Below, piece after piece: positions 59,621-64,000 of a stretch of 64,000 bases of DNA; position 1 is the stretch's first letter; every line of letters begins with the position of its first letter. The stretch is taken from assembly GCF_025574465.1 (NCBI RefSeq), contig NZ_JAOBPP010000021.1, forward strand, positions 186,001 through 250,000, in the 5' to 3' direction. The notes under the pieces were generated by a model. It made no database searches, was not told the DNA's origin, and saw only the letters and a list, made by a program, of their open reading frames with translations. The stretch comes from Kordiimonas aestuarii (GTDB taxonomy: Bacteria > Pseudomonadota > Alphaproteobacteria > Sphingomonadales > Kordiimonadaceae). Both the position numbers and the translations under genes were made by a program.

Positions 59621-62151
59621 TTACCCGCAGCCCCGCCATGCCGGTGGCGCTGAAACTGGCCCTGAGGGAGCTGCGTGGCGGCCTCTCGGGATTTCGTATT
59701 TTCATGGCCTGCCTCATCCTTGGCGTGACCGCAATTGCGGCTGTTGGCTCGCTCACCCGCGCCATCACCGAAGGCATGGAACGCGAAGGACAGTCCATCC
59801 TTGGTGGCGATATGGAGATCAATATTTTCCAGCGCGAAGCCGGCGTTGAGCTGCTTGATTGGGTCAAGGACAAAGGCACGCTTTCGGTGTCATCACGCTT
59901 GCGCACCATGGCGCACTTCAAGGACGGCGGCACCTCAACCCTAGTGGAACTGCGCGCCGTGGATGGCCTTTATCCGTTGTACGGTAATTTCCAGACGACG
60001 CCGCAGCTGGACAACAACGCCCTGTTTGAACAGCGCGCTGGCCGCTGGGGTGCGGCCATCGACCGGCTTCTTGCCGACAGGCTGGGCGTGGAGCTGGGTG
60101 ATACCCTGACCTTTGGTGGTGTGGAGGCAGACATCCGCGCCTTTATCAAAACCGAACCCGACAAGGCCAACCTTGGCTTCCAGCTTGGCCCATCGGTAAT
60201 GATCCGCCACAAGGCGCTGGCCGATACCGGCCTCGTGACCACCGGCAGCCTGATCAACCACTATTACAAGATCAAACTGAATTCCGGCTTTGATATCGCC
60301 GCCATGCGCGAGGACCTTAAGGCCTCTTTCCCTGATGAAACCTGGCGCGTCCGCGACCGGTCCACCAGTGCGCCCGGTCTTCGGCGTTTCATTGACCAGA
60401 TGGGCATGTTCCTGACACTCGTTGGTATCTCCGCACTGGTTGTTGGTGGCGTGGGCGTTGGTAACGCGGTGAAGGGTTATATGGACCGCAAGACGCGTAC
60501 CATTGCCACGTTCAAGATCTTGGGCGCAGACGGCAACGTAATCTTCAAAACCTATTTCTTTCAAGTGGTTATCATGGGGCTTGTCGCCATTGTCATTGGC
60601 ATGGTGGTGGGGGCTTTGCTGCCCGGTGTGCTGGCCATGTTCCTGCCTGATACCCTGCCGGTCAAACCCGATGGCGGTGTCTACCCTCTCGCCCTCGGGC
60701 TGGCAGCCCTTTATGGCCTGATGATCACTATCGCCTTTACCGTGTGGCCACTTGGCAAGGCGCGTGACCTGCCTGCCGTACGCCTTTTCCGCGCGCTGGT
60801 CGCCCCTGAAAACCGCTGGCCACGGTTCATCTATACCGCCACAATATTTGGCGCGGCGCTTGTTGTTGTGCTGCTGGCTGTCGGCATGTCGGACAACCGC
60901 TTTCTGGCGGCTGGCTTCATGGTGGGCGCGGGCATCACGCTTGGCATCCTGCGCGGAATCAGCTGGCTGATTGAACGCGGGGCTGCCAAGGTACCGCGGT
61001 CAAAAAATGCCATGCGCCGAATGGCGATTGCCAACCTGCACCGGCCCGGCGCCGCCACCGGTGCCGTTGTGCTGTCGCTTGGCCTGGGGTTGACCCTATT
61101 TGCCAGCCTGGCGCTGATTGAAGGCAACCTGGAGGCGCGGCTGTCGGAACAGGTACCGGACGAAGCACCCGCTTTCTTTTTCCTCGATATCCAACGTGCA
61201 CAACTGCCGGATTTTGAGGCGACGATCGCTGATATTGATGGGGTGGAAGACCTTGTAACCGTACCAAACCTGCGCGGCCGGGTTATCAGGCTCAATAATG
61301 TAAAAGCCGATGAAGTGGAGGTCGACCCGGAGGTACGATGGGTACTGCGCGGTGACCGTGGCCTGACCTATATGGCAGAGCTTGGCAAAGGCAGTACCAT
61401 TGTTGATGGCGATTGGTGGCCTGCTGACTATTCCGGCCGACCCGAGGTCAGCATGGGCAAAGAAGTAGCCGATGGCCTTGGCCTCAAAATCGGCGACACC
61501 ATCACCGTTTCCGTACTGGGACGGGAGATTACCGCCACCATCCGCAGCTTGCGGCAAATTGATTGGGGCACCTTTGGCTTTAATTTTGTCATTCTGTTTG
61601 ATCCCAACACACTGAAAGACGCGCCGCACACCTATATGGCAACCCTGAAGGCAGGCAGCGAGACAGAAACCGCAGCCCACCGGGCAATTACCAGCAAGTT
61701 TCCAAGCGTGACGGCGGTACGCATGAAAGAGGTGCTGTCGTCGGTGAACACGATGATGGAGCAGATCGGCGTTGCCGTGCGTGCCACGGCGGCTGTCGCC
61801 ATTATTGCCGGCATCCTTGTGCTTGCGGGGGCTATCGCCGCCGGGTTCCGGCAGCGGGTTTACGAATCGGTCATCCTCAAGGTTGTCGGCGCGGTACGGC
61901 GGCAAATTCTGAGCGCCTATCTGCTGGAATATGCGCTGATTGGCCTGATCACGGCGATCATTGCCCTTGCGCTCGGCACGCTCGCAGGATGGCTGGTCGT
62001 CGAGTTTGTCATGGAGATGGAATTCAGTTTCCTGCCATGGCCGATGATCTTCACCGTCAGCGCAAGCCTGCTGATCACCGTGGTCTTTGGCCTCGGTTCC
62101 AGCTTCCGGGCGCTGTCTGCAAAACCGAACCAGGTACTGCGCATGGAATAA
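59617..62151 (+). CDS. ybbP: FtsX-like permease (YbbP family)
   Basis: 844 residues, a large ABC permease with about ten TM helices and two FtsX-type domains. ALKLALRELRGGLSGFRIF is the first TM, VNAVKGYMDRKTRTIATFKILGADG the first coupling helix after TM, and RQRVYESVILKVVGAVRRQ the second. Large periplasmic domains lie at about residues 50-265 and 515-700. With the ATPase and the divergent tesA, this is the ybbAP layout; the substrate is unknown, probably a lipid or lipoprotein-like molecule. Confidence 0.93.
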   Translation: MITRSPAMPVALKLALRELRGGLSGFRIFMACLILGVTAIAAVGSLTRAITEGMEREGQSILGGDMEINIFQREAGVELLDWVKDKGTLSVSSRLRTMAHFKDGGTSTLVELRAVDGLYPLYGNFQTTPQLDNNALFEQRAGRWGAAIDRLLADRLGVELGDTLTFGGVEADIRAFIKTEPDKANLGFQLGPSVMIRHKALADTGLVTTGSLINHYYKIKLNSGFDIAAMREDLKASFPDETWRVRDRSTSAPGLRRFIDQMGMFLTLVGISALVVGGVGVGNAVKGYMDRKTRTIATFKILGADGNVIFKTYFFQVVIMGLVAIVIGMVVGALLPGVLAMFLPDTLPVKPDGGVYPLALGLAALYGLMITIAFTVWPLGKARDLPAVRLFRALVAPENRWPRFIYTATIFGAALVVVLLAVGMSDNRFLAAGFMVGAGITLGILRGISWLIERGAAKVPRSKNAMRRMAIANLHRPGAATGAVVLSLGLGLTLFASLALIEGNLEARLSEQVPDEAPAFFFLDIQRAQLPDFEATIADIDGVEDLVTVPNLRGRVIRLNNVKADEVEVDPEVRWVLRGDRGLTYMAELGKGSTIVDGDWWPADYSGRPEVSMGKEVADGLGLKIGDTITVSVLGREITATIRSLRQIDWGTFGFNFVILFDPNTLKDAPHTYMATLKAGSETETAAHRAITSKFPSVTAVRMKEVLSSVNTMMEQIGVAVRATAAVAIIAGILVLAGAIAAGFRQRVYESVILKVVGAVRRQILSAYLLEYALIGLITAIIALALGTLAGWLVVEFVMEMEFSFLPWPMIFTVSASLLITVVFGLGSSFRALSAKPNQVLRME

Positions 62152-62179
62152 AATCGGTGTGAACGATGTCCGATTGCAG

Positions 62180-62208
62180 TTGAAAGCGTTGGGCATCATC
62201 GCCATATT
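62180..62208 (+). promoter_or_regulatory. Candidate sigma-70 promoter for the Bax inhibitor-1 gene
   Basis: TTGAAA and CATATT are separated by 17 bases and end 36 bases before the start codon. Confidence 0.5.
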
Positions 62209-62244
62209 GGGTACCAACTAACAACCAGCTCATGAGGAGCAGAA

Positions 62245-62961
62245 ATGGTACAACGCTTTAATACGCAATATGGCGCACAGTCGCGTGCGCAAACTGCGGA
62301 ATTTGATGAAGGCCTGCGCGCCTACATGCTAAAGGTCTATAACTACATGGCCTCCGGCGTGTTGTTGACGGGTATTGTTGCCCTGTTGACCGCCAGCAGC
62401 CCTGACATGATGAACGCGATCTTCGGTAGCGGCCTGCGCTGGATTGTCGCCCTTGCACCACTGGCCTTTATTATGGTCATGAGCTTCGGCGTTAACAAAC
62501 TGTCCGCCGGTGCGTTGCAGATGATCTTTTGGGCATTCGCGGCGACAATGGGCTTGTCGATGGCATCAATCTTTGTCATCTACACCGGCCCCAGCATCGC
62601 ACGAACCTTTTTCATTACCGCGGCGGCTTTTGGTGCGCTGAGCCTGTACGGCTACACCACCAAGAAGAGCCTTTCCGGCATGGGCACCTTCCTGTTCATG
62701 GGCCTGATCGGCATCATTATCGCAAGCGTGGTGAATATATTCCTGGCGTCTGACATGATGCAGTTCATCATTTCGGTTGCCGGTGTGTTGATCTTTGCAG
62801 GCCTTACCGCCTACGACACACAGCGCATCAAGGAAAGCTATTACATGATGGCGACAGGGCAAGCTGTTGCCAAAGGCGCAATCATGGGTGCTGTACGCCT
62901 GTATCTGGATTTCGTGAACCTGTTCATGTTCCTGCTGCAGTTCCTTGGCAATCGCGAATAG
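62245..62961 (+). CDS. Bax inhibitor-1/YccA family membrane protein
   Basis: 238 residues with seven TM helices after a hydrophilic N-terminus. AFGALSLYGYTTKKSLSGMGTF and LTAYDTQRIKE hold the conserved charged and Asp residues near TM6-TM7 of the family. Bacterial members are pH-gated calcium leaks or FtsH-associated proteins (YccA). A terminator follows. Confidence 0.93.
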   Translation: MVQRFNTQYGAQSRAQTAEFDEGLRAYMLKVYNYMASGVLLTGIVALLTASSPDMMNAIFGSGLRWIVALAPLAFIMVMSFGVNKLSAGALQMIFWAFAATMGLSMASIFVIYTGPSIARTFFITAAAFGALSLYGYTTKKSLSGMGTFLFMGLIGIIIASVVNIFLASDMMQFIISVAGVLIFAGLTAYDTQRIKESYYMMATGQAVAKGAIMGAVRLYLDFVNLFMFLLQFLGNRE

Positions 62962-62986
62962 ATAACGAGCCCTGTAAAACAATCAG

Positions 62987-63015
62987 AAAGCCCGGCCCTG
63001 TGGTCGGGCTTTTTT
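62987..63015 (+). terminator. Rho-independent terminator after the Bax inhibitor-1 gene
   Basis: AAAGCCCGGCC pairs with GGTCGGGCTTT (one G-T pair) around CTGT, followed by a T-run. Confidence 0.9.
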
Positions 63016-63046
63016 ATTTGTGCCCGGTCCGGCCCCGATGAAAATG

Positions 63047-63074
63047 TTGCAAATCCACCCCATAAGGCTATTTT
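63047..63074 (+). promoter_or_regulatory. Candidate sigma-70 promoter for the acyltransferase-like gene
   Basis: TTGCAA and TATTTT are 16 bases apart, 34 bases before the start at 63109. Confidence 0.4.
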
Positions 63075-63108
63075 TTCTAACGTTGTCATTCAGGGGGAGA
63101 ATAAACAA

Positions 63109-64000
63109 ATGGGGAAACAGCGGCTTTTGTCACTGGATGTCTTTCGCGGGCTTGCCGTGATCGGCATGATTTTCGTGAACAGCGTTGCCGTGTTTCACTA
63201 TGGCACAACCATACCTGCATACGGCATTTTCCTTCATGCCCCATGGGCGGGCCTGACCGTTGCCGATCTGGTTTTCCCTTTCTTTATTTTCATGGTTGGC
63301 GTGTCGCTGCCGTTCGCGCTTGGTCATGTCAAAAGTGACGATGGCGGGTCGACCCGCAGCCTCGTTGCCAAACTGTTCAAGCGCGCTGCCCTGTTGTTCC
63401 TCATCGGCCTCGCGCTCACACTTTCGTTCGCGGACTGGAGCGAACCAATCCGGCTTCTTGGCGTACTGCAACGTATCGGCCTGACCTTCCTCGGTGCCGC
63501 GATCTTCTTCATCGGCTATGGCTGGCGTGCACAAATCGCCGTCATTCTTGTCATCCTTGTCGGCTATCATTTCCTGCAAATGATCCCAATCCCCGATGCC
63601 CCCGTTGACCTTCTTGCCCCCGGGCAGAACTATTCCAGCTGGTTTGATCGTTTCATCCTTGGTAGCCATGTCTATGCCCGCAATGCTGAAATACCTTTTG
63701 AACCCGAGGGCCTTTTGGGCACCTTGCCCAGCATCGCGCAGGCGCTGATGGGCGCCCTTACCGGCAGCCTCATTCGCGCAAAAGGCTGCACTGGTCGCAC
63801 ACTGTGCCAAATGTGTGCGGTGGGCCTGTTCCTCACCCTACTCGGTTTTGGCCTTGCCCCCTTCCACCCCATCGTCAAGGCCACATGGTCGTCCACCTTT
63901 GTGCTGGCGACAAGCGGCCTGGCGCTACTCGTGTTCACCGCGCTTATCTGGTGCCTTGACGTCAAAGGCTGGCGCGGACCGCTGACGAGCTTTGCACAGG
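63109..64000 (+). CDS. HGSNAT/DUF5009-like acyltransferase membrane protein, cut by window edge
   Basis: The frame is open for 297 codons to the right edge. It starts RLLSLDVFRGLAVIGMIFVN, the hallmark of bacterial relatives of heparan-alpha-glucosaminide N-acetyltransferase, followed by many TM helices. VADLVFPFFIFMVGVSLPFA and RIGLTFLGAAIFFIGYG are further family blocks, and EPEGLLGTLPSIAQALMGAL is the conserved catalytic-side loop. Such proteins acetylate sugars across the membrane from acetyl-CoA, probably here for envelope or glycan recycling. A ribosome site GGGGGAG precedes ATG 63109. Confidence 0.88.
   Translation, partial: MGKQRLLSLDVFRGLAVIGMIFVNSVAVFHYGTTIPAYGIFLHAPWAGLTVADLVFPFFIFMVGVSLPFALGHVKSDDGGSTRSLVAKLFKRAALLFLIGLALTLSFADWSEPIRLLGVLQRIGLTFLGAAIFFIGYGWRAQIAVILVILVGYHFLQMIPIPDAPVDLLAPGQNYSSWFDRFILGSHVYARNAEIPFEPEGLLGTLPSIAQALMGALTGSLIRAKGCTGRTLCQMCAVGLFLTLLGFGLAPFHPIVKATWSSTFVLATSGLALLVFTALIWCLDVKGWRGPLTSFAQ

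Noticed and set aside
1..64000. CRISPR array, prophage, insertion sequence, toxin-antitoxin or defence island
   Set aside because: No spaced repeats, transposase, integrase or phage genes were found on either strand; the gene content is housekeeping throughout.
1..64000. tRNA genes
   Set aside because: GTTCGA-like stretches (for example near 39410 and 57910) lie inside genes or lack cloverleaf arms.

Overview
The window is an ordinary, gene-dense stretch of an alphaproteobacterial chromosome. Several things point to that class: a CpdR-type response regulator, the argH-small lipoprotein-lysA order, metX-metW, a DUF2125 protein, a DUF2336 protein, phaR beside a PHA synthase-like gene, the dnaX-ybaB-recR block with the 4.5S RNA just upstream of dnaX, and a 6S RNA of alphaproteobacterial type. 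The pairing of a PEP-CTERM protein with a large TPR lipoprotein suggests a marine, exopolysaccharide-forming lineage, possibly Kordiimonadales or a relative; the order is inference. I see no prophage, insertion sequence, CRISPR array, tRNA or rRNA.

Layout. 1-2500: edge of a PEP-CTERM/exosortase-type locus, with a TPR lipoprotein cut by the left end and a PEP-CTERM anchored protein. 2575-5607: ApbE flavinyltransferase, a glutathione S-transferase and two TlpA-like redoxins. 5679-8502: argH, lptM, lysA (arginine and lysine synthesis). 8445-10618, reverse: a zinc-ribbon/DUF3426 protein, hpt, cpdR. 10831-14958: ftsE-ftsX, a YdcF protein, a DUF2125 protein and an SDR. 14997-17023, reverse: hisC-tyrA; facing away, metX-metW. 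18960-24838: RraA-like protein, small hypothetical gene, second GST, methyltransferase, PHA synthase-like protein with a small partner, phaR, MFS pump.

24831-28440, reverse: a complete Mla/Mce lipid transport operon. 28539-32751: MmgE/PrpD protein, NTP transferase, a broken gene, proline iminopeptidase, copper chaperone. 32755-37829: hemH, an AstE-like deacylase, a CDF-like transporter, an LplT-like lysophospholipid transporter and a YhhN lysoplasmalogenase. 37878-46101: argB, fumC, a DUF2336-diguanylate cyclase pair, a HAD nucleotidase, dapD-dapE. 46170-46360: 6S RNA and terminator. 46384-50858, reverse: GFA protein, DUF4286 protein, recR, membrane protein, GIY-YIG protein, ybaB, dnaX, 4.5S RNA. 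50944-57721: nudC, PAS protein, cupin, phhB, cobB, low-molecular-weight phosphatase, fructosamine kinase-like protein, phoD, thpR. 58115-62151: tesA facing away from an ABC ATPase-permease pair, the same gene set as tesA-ybbA-ybbP of enterobacteria. The window ends with a Bax inhibitor-1 protein and a truncated acyltransferase-like membrane protein.

The genes work together in recognisable modules: diaminopimelate/lysine (lysA, dapD, dapE), arginine (argB, argH), methionine (metX, metW), aromatic amino acids and histidine (tyrA, hisC), septation (ftsEX), envelope lipid traffic (Mla operon, LplT, YhhN) and PHA metabolism. The most unusual sequence features are small: a perfect 40-bp tandem duplication that copies the ribosome-binding site and start codon of ftsE and creates an overlapping out-of-frame upstream ORF; a six-copy 9-bp repeat inside the leader of a TlpA-like gene; three inverted repeats in the phaR/PHA intergenic region; and a gene broken by one in-frame stop beside the proline iminopeptidase gene.
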